28,509 bases of DNA from a virus: positions 1 through 28,509 of the IMG/VR virus record IMGVR_UViG_3300030107_003973. One strand, written 5' to 3'. Positions 22,970-27,958 of this stretch are shown one piece after another. The translations under genes were made by a program, and so were the position numbers. The notes beneath the pieces were generated by a model, which was not told the origin of the DNA, did not search any database, and saw nothing but the letters and a program-made list of their open reading frames with translations. How positions within the stretch are numbered: position 1 is the stretch's first letter; each line of letters starts with the position of its first letter.

Positions 22970-23027
22970 ATTCTTTTTTACTTTTCTTTTTTACTTGACA
23001 ACCGACCAACTCCCACGCCCCCTGCAA
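22944..23027 (-). pseudogene. C-terminal gene remnant or 27-aa ORF
   Basis: From a TTG at 23027 the frame reads LQGAWELVGCQVKKKSKKEF and ends DYKKKWE. The composition is protein-like and unlike the GC-rich DNA beside it. Upstream in the same frame there is a stop inside the modular repeat at 23031-23080. It could be the 3' end of a gene whose 5' part was replaced by the repeat. No ribosome site is seen. Confidence 0.3.
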
Positions 23028-23030
23028 GTT

Positions 23031-23156
23031 CTTACTATACTAGGTAGGCGAAATCGCCTTAACTATAATGGAATGGAAGTAGGAACTCCGTCGCGGGGTA
23101 CATTCCTAATTATACTATACTAAGGGTACAGCCGTACCTGTAATGGAATGGAAATG
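23031..23156. repeat. Two copies of the TACTATA / AATGGAATGG modular repeat
   Basis: Copy 1 (23031-23080) has ttactatac, then the hairpin AGGCG-aaat-CGCCT, then aatggaatggaagt. Copy 2 (23110-23156) has atactatac, then the hairpin GGTAC-agcc-GTACC, then aatggaatggaaatg. Plus-strand spacing between the two motifs is 26 and 21 bases. Apart from the promoter and the remnant described separately, 22917-23209 has nothing else but the terminator. Confidence 0.8.
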
Positions 23157-23163
23157 CGGACGT

Positions 23164-23185
23164 AAAAAAAGGGGGCAAAGCCCCC
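23164..23185 (-). terminator. Intrinsic terminator after the 137-aa gene
   Basis: GGGGGC (23171-23176) pairs with GCCCCC (23180-23185) around a 3-base loop, followed on the minus strand by seven T. It lies 25 bases past the stop of the 137-aa gene and is the clearest terminator in the window. Confidence 0.93.
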
Positions 23186-23209
23186 TTGACTACTTAGGCA
23201 TTATTGGAA

Positions 23210-23623
23210 CTAAGCAGAAATTCTAAAGTCTGCTACCTCATCGATTGTCGATTTCTTATTTCTCGAAACCGTGCTTTCCGATAAAGGCATAGCTTGTATT
23301 TGTTTATATTCTGTTGGTACTTTGCATTGGTGGTACGCAATCTCGCCAAGTTTTTCTTTAACGAGTTTGTTGTCAATCTTAGCACCCAATTTTTGTGATA
23401 CATGAAGTGAGTAATCCCTCCCATGTAATAGGTTAGCATTTTCTCCAAACGCTAAGTCTATCATTAGTTGTCGGTTTACTTTAATAAAGTCTGCTAAAAC
23501 TTTTTGCATTGTTAACGCACGACCATAGGCATCTATGATAGCTTGTTTATTTCTTTTGCTAACACTAGCAGGACTTTGTTGTGCTTTCTCTAGCACTTCT
23601 AATATATTAACAGCTTTTGACAT
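23210..23623 (-). CDS. 137-aa protein of unknown function
   Basis: The protein has 137 residues, is soluble and mostly helical in the first half (RNKQAIIDAYGRALTMQKVL). It then has a compact block HGRDYSLHVSQKLGAKIDNK and a polar Ser/Thr-rich end. AAAGGAAAA lies upstream of the ATG at 23623. It has its own sigma-70-like promoter at 23.67 kb and its own terminator, so it is a single-gene unit inside the repeat-rich segment. Codon use is AT-rich like the rest of the phage, unlike the flanking DNA. The family is not recognised. Confidence 0.75.
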   Translation of the reverse strand: MSKAVNILEVLEKAQQSPASVSKRNKQAIIDAYGRALTMQKVLADFIKVNRQLMIDLAFGENANLLHGRDYSLHVSQKLGAKIDNKLVKEKLGEIAYHQCKVPTEYKQIQAMPLSESTVSRNKKSTIDEVADFRISA

Positions 23624-23658
23624 TTTATTTTCCTTTCGTCTTTCTAGTTAATATTATC

Positions 23659-23687
23659 TATATAACATGTCCCATTCTATTTGTCAA
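23659..23687 (-). promoter_or_regulatory. Sigma-70-like promoter for the 137-aa gene
   Basis: A consensus -35 TTGACA (23687-23682) and -10 TATATA (23664-23659) stand 17 bases apart on the minus strand, 36 bases before the ATG at 23623. The spacer contains ATGGGACATG. In 23624-23801 only this promoter and one modular repeat are seen. Confidence 0.72.
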
Positions 23688-23743
23688 TACTTATTATTAA
23701 TTATTTTTCCACGAAATCTTCCCGAAGCGTGTCCCGCGGATCA

Positions 23744-23797
23744 GCTACTACTACTATAGTACAACACGCCTGGTCGGAAATGCAATGGAGATGCAGT
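23744..23797. repeat. Modular repeat copy (TACTACTATAGTA ... AATGGAGATG)
   Basis: The plus strand reads gctactactactatagtac, then a 20-base GC-rich spacer and atgcaatggagatgcag. The distance from ctactatag to aatgg is 24 bases, the same as in the copy at 24491-24543. A CCGCGG palindrome lies just before it. Confidence 0.75.
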
Positions 23798-23801
23798 TGA
23801 G

Positions 23802-23939
23802 TTACCATGGCACGACCGTCCAATCTACGAGAGTCATGACGGATGAAATCAGCAGCAGTGTACCAGCAGCTACGTGTGCGGGGAACATGACTAGGAATAC
23901 AATGTACACGGCCAATGCAGCTATAATGTAATGCAGCAT
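23802..23939 (-). CDS. 45-aa two-helix membrane protein in GC-rich DNA
   Basis: From the ATG at 23939 the protein reads MLHYIIAALAVYIVFLVMF, then PAHVAAGTLLLISSVMTL and a DWTVVPW end, that is two short transmembrane helices. The ATG overlaps the TGA of an ORF upstream (TGATG), a coupling usual in this phage. Base composition is clearly more GC-rich than in most genes of the window, which suggests recent acquisition or a different origin. It is too small for family assignment. A holin-like or envelope peptide is possible. Confidence 0.5.
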   Translation of the reverse strand: MLHYIIAALAVYIVFLVMFPAHVAAGTLLLISSVMTLVDWTVVPW

Positions 23940-24061
23940 CAGGCGATCTGTCCTGGTGCAGTGCACATGATCATCTCCTGCATCTGGGCCCACGCTTCAG
24001 CATCCTGCTGCACGAGCACATGCGCGCGGATGGGCCTCCCCAGCTGAACTGCCAGCGCCAA
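23939..24061 (-). CDS. Putative 40-aa ORF overlapping the 75-aa gene
   Basis: A TTG at 24061 with AAGGAAGG just upstream opens a frame of 40 codons. It starts LALAVQLGRPIRAHVLVQQD, then AEAWAQMQEMIMCTAPGQIA, and its TGA overlaps the next ATG. It is in the -1 frame relative to the 75-aa gene. Either it is a separate overlapping gene or the two frames are one gene broken by a frameshift; the protein-like composition and the coupled stop favour this frame as translated at its 3' end. Confidence 0.42.
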   Translation of the reverse strand: MALAVQLGRPIRAHVLVQQDAEAWAQMQEMIMCTAPGQIA

Positions 24062-24198
24062 TATCCTTCCTTTTGATCGTTGAATGTATTCGGTTCTACG
24101 TAATCAAAGCTGAGTGCTTCGAAATCTGGATTCTTCAGATCCTCTGCTCTGTTGGTCCATTTGTCTTCTACTAAATCAATGCATGCCTGTTCTTTCAT
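23971..24198 (-). CDS. 75-aa protein with WRWQFSWGGPS motif, C-terminus replaced
   Basis: The protein has 75 residues. The first 57 are AT-rich and protein-like, ending with YWRWQFSWGGPS. I recall this motif from a conserved phage protein that normally continues for several dozen more residues. Here the next codons (ARMCSCSRMLKRGPRCRR) come from GC-rich DNA, look non-native and soon reach a stop. AAGGAAC lies before the ATG. It is best read as a gene truncated at its 3' end by a GC-rich insertion or rearrangement near 24030. Confidence 0.6.
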   Translation of the reverse strand: MKEQACIDLVEDKWTNRAEDLKNPDFEALSFDYVEPNTFNDQKEGYWRWQFSWGGPSARMCSCSRMLKRGPRCRR

Positions 24199-24216
24199 GT
24201 TGTTCCTTTCTAATGT

Positions 24217-24396
24217 GGTGGGGGTTGGACCCTAGGTTTATTACAGCAATAACCAACCCCCGTTGGTGAGTCAGGGCGTCTGGCAAATGTCTCGACTTAT
24301 CAACTAATTGATATTACAGCGGTCTCATTCCCATCGCCTCAGCTCCTGACTCGAACTGCATGCGCCTCTCGCCTATCGGGTCACTCGCTTCAGTTC
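24217..24396 (-). promoter_or_regulatory. Highly structured leader RNA before the 75-aa gene
   Basis: About 180 bases without a credible gene contain nested perfect stems: GAACTG/CAGTTC (24353-24358 with 24391-24396), GAGTCAGG/CCTGACTC (24268-24275 with 24345-24352) enclosing the hairpin ATCAA-ctaa-TTGAT (24299-24312), and GGGGGTTGG/CCAACCCCC (24220-24228 with 24253-24261). The last stem competes with a GGT-TATT/AATA-ACC pairing inside it. A promoter-like site lies directly upstream and the ribosome site of the 75-aa gene directly downstream. It does not match any riboswitch class I know. Confidence 0.55.
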
Positions 24397-24403
24397 AGGT
24401 ACT

Positions 24404-24432
24404 TATATAGTCCCACTTTATTAGATAGTCAA
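24404..24432 (-). promoter_or_regulatory. Sigma-70-like promoter upstream of the structured leader
   Basis: TTGACT (24432-24427) and TATATA (24409-24404) are 17 bases apart on the minus strand, giving a start near 24397, the first base of the structured RNA. It shares TCTTGACTAT-N9-TGGGA-N-TATA with the site at 26.13 kb. The same DNA also lies in a 21-codon frame from an ATG at 24460 (ending DYLIKWDYIST), so part of the similarity could be coding. Confidence 0.55.
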
Positions 24433-24490
24433 GATCTAATTCTATTTTATTTACAGACATGTGTGCCACGGCAGTAGCGCGCCAGCTGCG

Positions 24491-24910
24491 GTTTACTACT
24501 ATAGTACCGCGACCCGCGGGACATCGGCAATGGAATGGAGATCTACCATCTCAGCTTCCTGGCCTGAGCTGCAGCTGCAGGAACTACTATGCCTCGCAAC
24601 CCCTTGATTTCTGGTAATGGAAATGCAAACGATCATGCCGATCAGCAGACCCAGCTGCAGGGGACGCTGGTAGTTACTGGTACTACGCTTGGTTTCTGGT
24701 AATGGGTAATGGAAATGGAGAAGGGAATCCTTCGGTGAAGCTGCCTGGTACGCTGCCCCAGCTCCTGGTACTACTGTTGTGGGGCTTCGGGCTTCGGCAA
24801 TGGGCAATGGAGAAGGAGTTCCCGTACCTGGTCCCAGCTGGATGCGCCAGATCCCACTTCTATTACCCAATAGGGGCGAGGACAATGGGCAATGGAGGCA
24901 ATGGAGGGAG
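24491..24910. repeat. Five copies of the modular repeat in GC-rich palindromic DNA
   Basis: Copies lie at 24491-24543, 24581-24627, 24668-24723, 24765-24815 and 24857-24910. Each has an actac/actat box, a GC-rich spacer and one to three aatgg units such as ggtaatggaaatg or ggcaatgggcaatgg. Between them are many 6-base palindromes (CTGCAG, CAGCTG, CCGCGG, GCGCGC). Part of the run (24771-24910) lies in the frame of the nuclease gene. The 24434-24770 stretch holds no credible gene. Confidence 0.75.
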
Positions 24911-25196
24911 CCACTAATCCTGGAAAGATATACAGTAAGCTCTCTTCGAGGGTAGTGGCTATAATAAAGTTTCTTCCTCCTTGTAAACTATGGTTAAAAT
25001 TCCATGATTTTTGAAAGGGGGATAATTTAATCTTCTTACTGTGAATTACTTTTAGTTCAACCCAAATCGATATACCATCTTTGATTCCATAACAATCTGG
25101 TACGCCTGGCGACGCCCAGTTTTCAAACCTAGTCCAATGAATATCTGATAAATTTTCTTTAATTAATTTCCATAATTTAGTTTCTGGTTTTACCAT
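24771..25196 (-). CDS. VRR-NUC-like PD-(D/E)xK nuclease with altered C-terminus
   Basis: From the ATG at 25196, which overlaps the preceding TAA, the protein has 141 residues. Residues 1-93 have the VRR-NUC pattern: ETKLWKLIKENL, the active-site run SPGVPDCYGI (D34), WVELKV (E47 and K49) and SPFQKSW (Q62). Such nucleases act on branched DNA in phage replication or recombination. From residue 94 on (LVAPSIASIAHCPRPYW) the sequence is encoded by GC-rich modular repeat DNA. A QVREL motif, usual near the end of the family, appears 29 residues later than expected, as if a repeat were inserted in frame. Confidence 0.75.
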   Translation of the reverse strand: MVKPETKLWKLIKENLSDIHWTRFENWASPGVPDCYGIKDGISIWVELKVIHSKKIKLSPFQKSWNFNHSLQGGRNFIIATTLEESLLYIFPGLVAPSIASIAHCPRPYWVIEVGSGASSWDQVRELLLHCPLPKPEAPQQ

Positions 25197-25342
25197 TCTA
25201 AAAAATAAATAATTAAAAAAATTGAAAAAATAAGTATTTTCCAATTCATCCACATGCCTAAAGAAACCCAAAACAACCAGTGCTGACGTTTAACTTTAAA
25301 GTCTAAATTAACATCTTCTACATTTATTGTTTTATGTTTCAT
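25190..25342 (-). CDS. 50-aa membrane protein
   Basis: The frame reads MKHKTINVEDVNLDFKVKRQ, then HWLFWVSLGMWMNWKILIFS and IFLIIYFLEW, that is a charged N-terminus with a hydrophobic C-terminal half of one or two helices. Its ATG overlaps the TGA of the 58-aa gene (ATGA) and its TAA overlaps the nuclease ATG. The coupling on both sides supports a real gene. It is probably an inner-membrane peptide of unknown role. Confidence 0.65.
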   Translation of the reverse strand: MKHKTINVEDVNLDFKVKRQHWLFWVSLGMWMNWKILIFSIFLIIYFLEW

Positions 25343-25515
25343 GGTGCCTCTTTCATAAGTTCTATCATTTGATTATAATAGATTAATCTAAACTCAAAGT
25401 CCTGTGCTGTAAGCATTGCTCTTCGTAGGTTTTCTACCCTACGCCAAAACAATGAATCAGTCATAGGTAGCTTAACATAATTATAACGATCTGGTCTTAC
25501 TAATATCAATTGCAT
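25339..25515 (-). CDS. 58-aa protein of unknown function
   Basis: The frame reads MQLILVRPDRYNYVKLPMTD, then SLFWRRVENLRRAMLTAQDF and a helical EFRLIYYNQMIELMKEAP end. GGAGG stands 7 bases before the ATG, a strong ribosome site. It starts 11 bases after the Dam stop and is coupled by ATGA to the next gene. The protein is soluble and Arg/Leu-rich. No family is recognised. Confidence 0.75.
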   Translation of the reverse strand: MQLILVRPDRYNYVKLPMTDSLFWRRVENLRRAMLTAQDFEFRLIYYNQMIELMKEAP

Positions 25516-25526
25516 TGTTTTACCTC

Positions 25527-25943
25527 CTACTTTTTTCCAAAAATTACAACTGCAGAAGGAAATGGTGCGCTATTTTTAGAACCTCCAAACTTCAATCTGC
25601 CTCTTATAAATTCTACATTACCCTTGATGGCATACTCATGCCACCAGTTCGTATCAGTTCTTGCGGGAACTAAACAAACAACAACAGCCCCCTTCAAAGC
25701 ACTATCATATGCTTTTTTCATCCACTTACCAATCTCTCTACCATAAGGTGGATTCATCCAACATACACCAGTCCATGTCTTACTCAAGCCATCATCTTCC
25801 TTTGTATAAAACTTATCACACTTAGCATTTTCAATGTTAGCACATACATCTGTATCAAACCCATAGATTTTATTATATCTATCAAAAAAATCTTGTGGTG
25901 TTGACCATAAATCAGTAGCACTAGAAAAATGAACCTTGTTCAT
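25527..25943 (-). CDS. Phage DNA N-6-adenine methyltransferase (Dam)
   Basis: From the ATG at 25943 (AGGAAG just upstream) the protein has 138 residues, the usual length of the phage Dam family PF05869. LWSTPQDFFDRYNKIYGFD near residue 12, DVCANIENAKCDKFYT and the catalytic NPPY at 64-67 are all typical. So are PARTDTNWWHEYA and the RGRLKFGG end. It methylates adenine, probably for protection from host restriction or for packaging control. A longer GTG start at 25982 is possible but lacks a ribosome site. Confidence 0.9.
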   Translation of the reverse strand: MNKVHFSSATDLWSTPQDFFDRYNKIYGFDTDVCANIENAKCDKFYTKEDDGLSKTWTGVCWMNPPYGREIGKWMKKAYDSALKGAVVVCLVPARTDTNWWHEYAIKGNVEFIRGRLKFGGSKNSAPFPSAVVIFGKK

Positions 25944-26117
25944 ACTTCCTCTCTTTCTAAGACTGGCATATTTTATACTCACAATGATATACGCATTGAG
26001 ACAGGTATATTTTTACATCTGGTAGCCTGTAATGTCAAACCTCAACATAGTGGCAAGTATATCTATGCTTTTCGCCTGTTGGTTAACTTTTCATTATCAG
26101 AAACCAGTCTTATATAC

Positions 26118-26146
26118 CCTATAATCCCATCTAATCTTATAGTCAA
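26118..26146 (-). promoter_or_regulatory. Promoter-like element upstream of Dam
   Basis: TTGACT (26146-26141, overlapping the small-terminase stop) and TATAGG (26123-26118) are 17 bases apart. The spacer contains TGGGA at the same place as the 24.42 and 22.95 kb sites. A second -35-like TTGACA lies at 26038-26033 with a poor -10. No gene is seen in 25944-26142. Confidence 0.45.
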
Positions 26147-26676
26147 GACTTATTTTCTAATTCTTTTACTTCTTCAAACGTAGTTTCAATACTGTATTGT
26201 TCTTTGAGATCCTGTAACTTCTTCTCTACTTCATCTCTTGACATCGAATCTATCGTACCCGTAAGTATCTCTTTCTTATCGACATACAACCCAGCAATCT
26301 GTCCACGGCGAGTCTCTGCAGCTACGGCAGCGTTCCAATTTCCTGATTCAGATGCTTTATCCCTAATTCGCGCCAATGTAGATAAGGACCTTTCTTGCGT
26401 ACACTTGTACCTTTCAACAATAGCTCGTCTTTCTGATTCAATAGCTTTTGCAACCAAAGGATACTTCTCAGGGTTCTGGAGCTCTGATGCTCTTACAACT
26501 GCTGAGTCTTTTGCGTATCCTGCCTGTAATGCGCAATGCGTAGCAGTATGCAAACCTTCACTGTGAACTAATAACAAAATAAACTTTCTTTGTTTTCCTG
26601 TTATCTTGTGGTGAAAAAGTGCGTCTGACAACGCCTCTGGTATAATGACTTCTTGTTTTTCTTTGTTTTCTTCCAT
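26143..26676 (-). CDS. terS: Terminase small subunit
   Basis: From the ATG at 26676 the protein has 177 residues. It has the Terminase_2 pattern: TGKQRKFILLLVHSEGLHTA followed by ALQAGYAKDSAVVRASEL (the N-terminal helix-turn-helix that recognises viral DNA), then central helices for ring assembly and DSMSRDEVEKKLQDLKEQY at the C-terminus. A TTG at 26691 would add five residues. It selects the genome for packaging with the large subunit encoded 4 kb downstream. The short leader follows a promoter at 26.73 kb and a group of GGTTAC boxes. Confidence 0.87.
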   Translation of the reverse strand: MEENKEKQEVIIPEALSDALFHHKITGKQRKFILLLVHSEGLHTATHCALQAGYAKDSAVVRASELQNPEKYPLVAKAIESERRAIVERYKCTQERSLSTLARIRDKASESGNWNAAVAAETRRGQIAGLYVDKKEILTGTIDSMSRDEVEKKLQDLKEQYSIETTFEEVKELENKS

Positions 26677-26710
26677 AATGCACCCATTCAATAGATGTTT
26701 CTTCCCAGAA

Positions 26711-26739
26711 AATATACAATATTAAATGATTTAATGCAA
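26711..26739 (-). promoter_or_regulatory. Promoter for the small terminase
   Basis: TTGCAT (26739-26734) and TATATT (26716-26711) are 17 bases apart on the minus strand. The element begins TTGCATTAAATC, identical over 12 bases to the promoter at 27.91 kb. The predicted start near 26704 leaves a leader of under 30 bases. Confidence 0.62.
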
Positions 26740-26766
26740 TGCGAGTTATGTTTGTAAATATAAAAA

Positions 26767-26852
26767 GGTTACTTGTAAAAAGATAGATGTAACCTTGAAG
26801 TAACCTAAAAAGCTAGGAAATACAAAGGAAGTTCTATGGTTACATAGGTTAC
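26767..26852. repeat. Cluster of five GGTTAC / GTAACC boxes
   Basis: GGTTAC occurs on the plus strand at 26767-26772, 26838-26843 and 26847-26852, and as GTAACC at 26789-26794 and 26800-26805. Neighbouring direct copies are 11 and 9 bases apart, about one helical turn. The cluster lies in the 229-base gene-free stretch 26692-26920, upstream of the small-terminase promoter. Operator or terminase-binding site is likely. Confidence 0.7.
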
Positions 26853-26920
26853 ACGTAGTTTGAGAAATAAAAAATATTTTTATCTTGGAAAATACATCTA
26901 TAGGAGGGGCTATTTATAGA

Positions 26921-27460
26921 TTATCTAACCCAAGTAATAATGACGTGTCTGTCTCCGTTGGAAACTGGGGTAATGGCGTGTGGAAAACAAAAATTACTAG
27001 GGAATACAATGGCACTACAAGATTTCTTAGGGATTGTATATTCGCCCTCAAAAAAAGTAAAATCACCCCCATCATAATCATCATTAAGAATTAATGAACA
27101 GGTCAAGAGCCGTGGTTCGCGGTCAGTCGACATATCAACGTGTTCCTTGTACTCCTGAGCTTTATCTCCCATATACAAAACATGGTCCCACCCCGTTGTA
27201 TCTCCTTTAATGGAATTAAAAAAACTAAACTCTTTAATATAATTTTTAAAAGCTTTCATAAAAAGATTAGCAACCTCTTTATTAAATTTAGGATCAAGGG
27301 CCTTGATTAAACAATTCCGATGCGTACTTAATTGACCACCGCCCGTGGTAGCTGGATCAAAAGATAAATTTCGTTGATAAATAATATTAGTAGCAAGTTC
27401 TTTGGGAACAAAATCTTTATATTCTTTAATGTAGTTTCTCGTATGAGTGTATTTACTCAT
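26921..27460 (-). CDS. 2-oxoglutarate/Fe(II) dioxygenase
   Basis: The protein has 179 residues. The iron-binding facial triad is visible: H107-x-D109 (YKEHVDMS) and the distal H161 (CFPHAITPV), with R171 (NGDRHVIITW) for the 2-oxoglutarate carboxylate. The strand pattern LTCSLILNDDYDGGDFTFFE is that of prolyl-4-hydroxylase-like double-stranded beta helices. It oxidises an unknown protein, nucleobase or small-molecule substrate. The ATG overlaps the preceding TGA. Such genes are frequent in marine phages, but the substrate cannot be read from the sequence. Confidence 0.87.
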   Translation of the reverse strand: MSKYTHTRNYIKEYKDFVPKELATNIIYQRNLSFDPATTGGGQLSTHRNCLIKALDPKFNKEVANLFMKAFKNYIKEFSFFNSIKGDTTGWDHVLYMGDKAQEYKEHVDMSTDREPRLLTCSLILNDDYDGGDFTFFEGEYTIPKKSCSAIVFPSNFCFPHAITPVSNGDRHVIITWVR

Positions 27461-27657
27461 GGAAATAATTTAGGATCATCTCTAACTAAGGATAAGGCTT
27501 TTTCTAACGCTTGTTTTCCGTCGGTTATAATAACTTCCCATTCATCAGCCGTATAAGCTCTGTCATGTGTTGGATCGTAAAATCTAACAGTTACGTCTCC
27601 ACAATGGAAACATTTATAGATTTTTCTTACGGGGCTTTCTGGTAGTTGTGTGTACAT
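27457..27657 (-). CDS. 66-aa zinc-ribbon-like protein
   Basis: The protein has 66 residues. A single CFHC knuckle (IYKCFHCGDVTVRFYDPTHD) near residue 16 is followed by two histidine/aspartate-containing turns and a helical acidic C-terminus (DGKQALEKALSLVRDD). One Cys pair alone would need another ligand or a dimer to bind zinc. It overlaps the upstream gene by 44 bases, has AAAGAGG close to the ATG and joins the oxygenase by ATGA. The function is unknown. Confidence 0.65.
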   Translation of the reverse strand: MYTQLPESPVRKIYKCFHCGDVTVRFYDPTHDRAYTADEWEVIITDGKQALEKALSLVRDDPKLFP

Positions 27658-27826
27658 ACCTCTTTATCCTTTGTAACGGAAATAGAATCACATTTTCTGG
27701 TAAATTTTTTTTAAAATAAATAGAATCCATAACCTTCATGTTTTCAATTCTATCATACTGATTGTTTTTAGCTGCAAGTAGAGTATCAAGCAAATCACGT
27801 TGCCTTAAAATTTCTTGATCGCTCAT
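27614..27826 (-). CDS. 70-aa basic protein, first gene after the 27.9 kb promoter
   Basis: The protein has 70 residues: a helical MSDQEILRQRDLLDTLLAAK start and a very basic end (IKRYVHTTTRKPRKKN). GGAGG stands 5 bases before the ATG. It is the first gene downstream of the strongest -10 element in the window, separated from it by a stable hairpin. No family is recognised; DNA binding is possible from the charge of the C-terminus. Confidence 0.75.
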   Translation of the reverse strand: MSDQEILRQRDLLDTLLAAKNNQYDRIENMKVMDSIYFKKNLPENVILFPLQRIKRYVHTTTRKPRKKNL

Positions 27827-27843
27827 TCTACCTCCTATAGACG

Positions 27844-27873
27844 GCTCCCGCCTGGCGTAACCAGTGCAGGAGC
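27844..27873 (-). other. Stable hairpin in the leader of the 70-aa gene
   Basis: GCTCCCGC (27844-27851) pairs with GCAGGAGC (27866-27873, one mismatch on DNA that is G-U in minus-strand RNA). An inner CTGG/CCAG stem lies around CGTAA, with one bulged base. No U run follows. It lies between the promoter and the ribosome site. Confidence 0.65.
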
Positions 27874-27892
27874 TATCAAAGTGAACGACGCA

Positions 27893-27921
27893 ATTATAGT
27901 TGATTATGAGATTTAATGCAA
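27893..27921 (-). promoter_or_regulatory. Sigma-70-like promoter for the early gene group
   Basis: TTGCAT (27921-27916) and a perfect TATAAT (27898-27893) are 17 bases apart on the minus strand. It starts with the same 12 bases, TTGCATTAAATC, as the small-terminase promoter. The predicted start is near 27886, 60 bases before the 70-aa gene. Confidence 0.75.
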
Positions 27922-27958
27922 CTAAAAGGGAGGTTCTCCATCAAAAGTAACAATTGGC

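Noticed and set aside
22995-23040. Plus-strand promoter from TTGACA (22995) with TATACT (23036)
   Set aside because: The distance is far above 17 bases, and no plus-strand gene follows.
23031-23156. CRISPR array interpretation of the regular repeats
   Set aside because: Repeats are degenerate, spacers vary in length and often form hairpins, and no cas gene is present.
24330-24360. Resemblance to a cobalamin riboswitch box (AGTCAGGAG)
   Set aside because: Only nine bases agree; the other conserved blocks and their order are absent.
24340-24400. tRNA-like TTCGAGT loop sequence on the minus strand (GCAGTTCGAGTCAGG)
   Set aside because: The bases flanking it do not pair as a T stem, and no acceptor or anticodon arm fits.
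24499-24885. 128-codon open frame on the minus strand in the GC-rich island
   Set aside because: It is made of repeat translation (LLHFHYPLPETK, SSCSCSSG), has no ribosome site and lies in GC-rich DNA where long frames arise by chance.
24702-24917. 71-codon plus-strand frame MGNGNGEGN
   Set aside because: Its N-terminus is only the translation of the AATGG repeat, and it lies opposite the nuclease frame.
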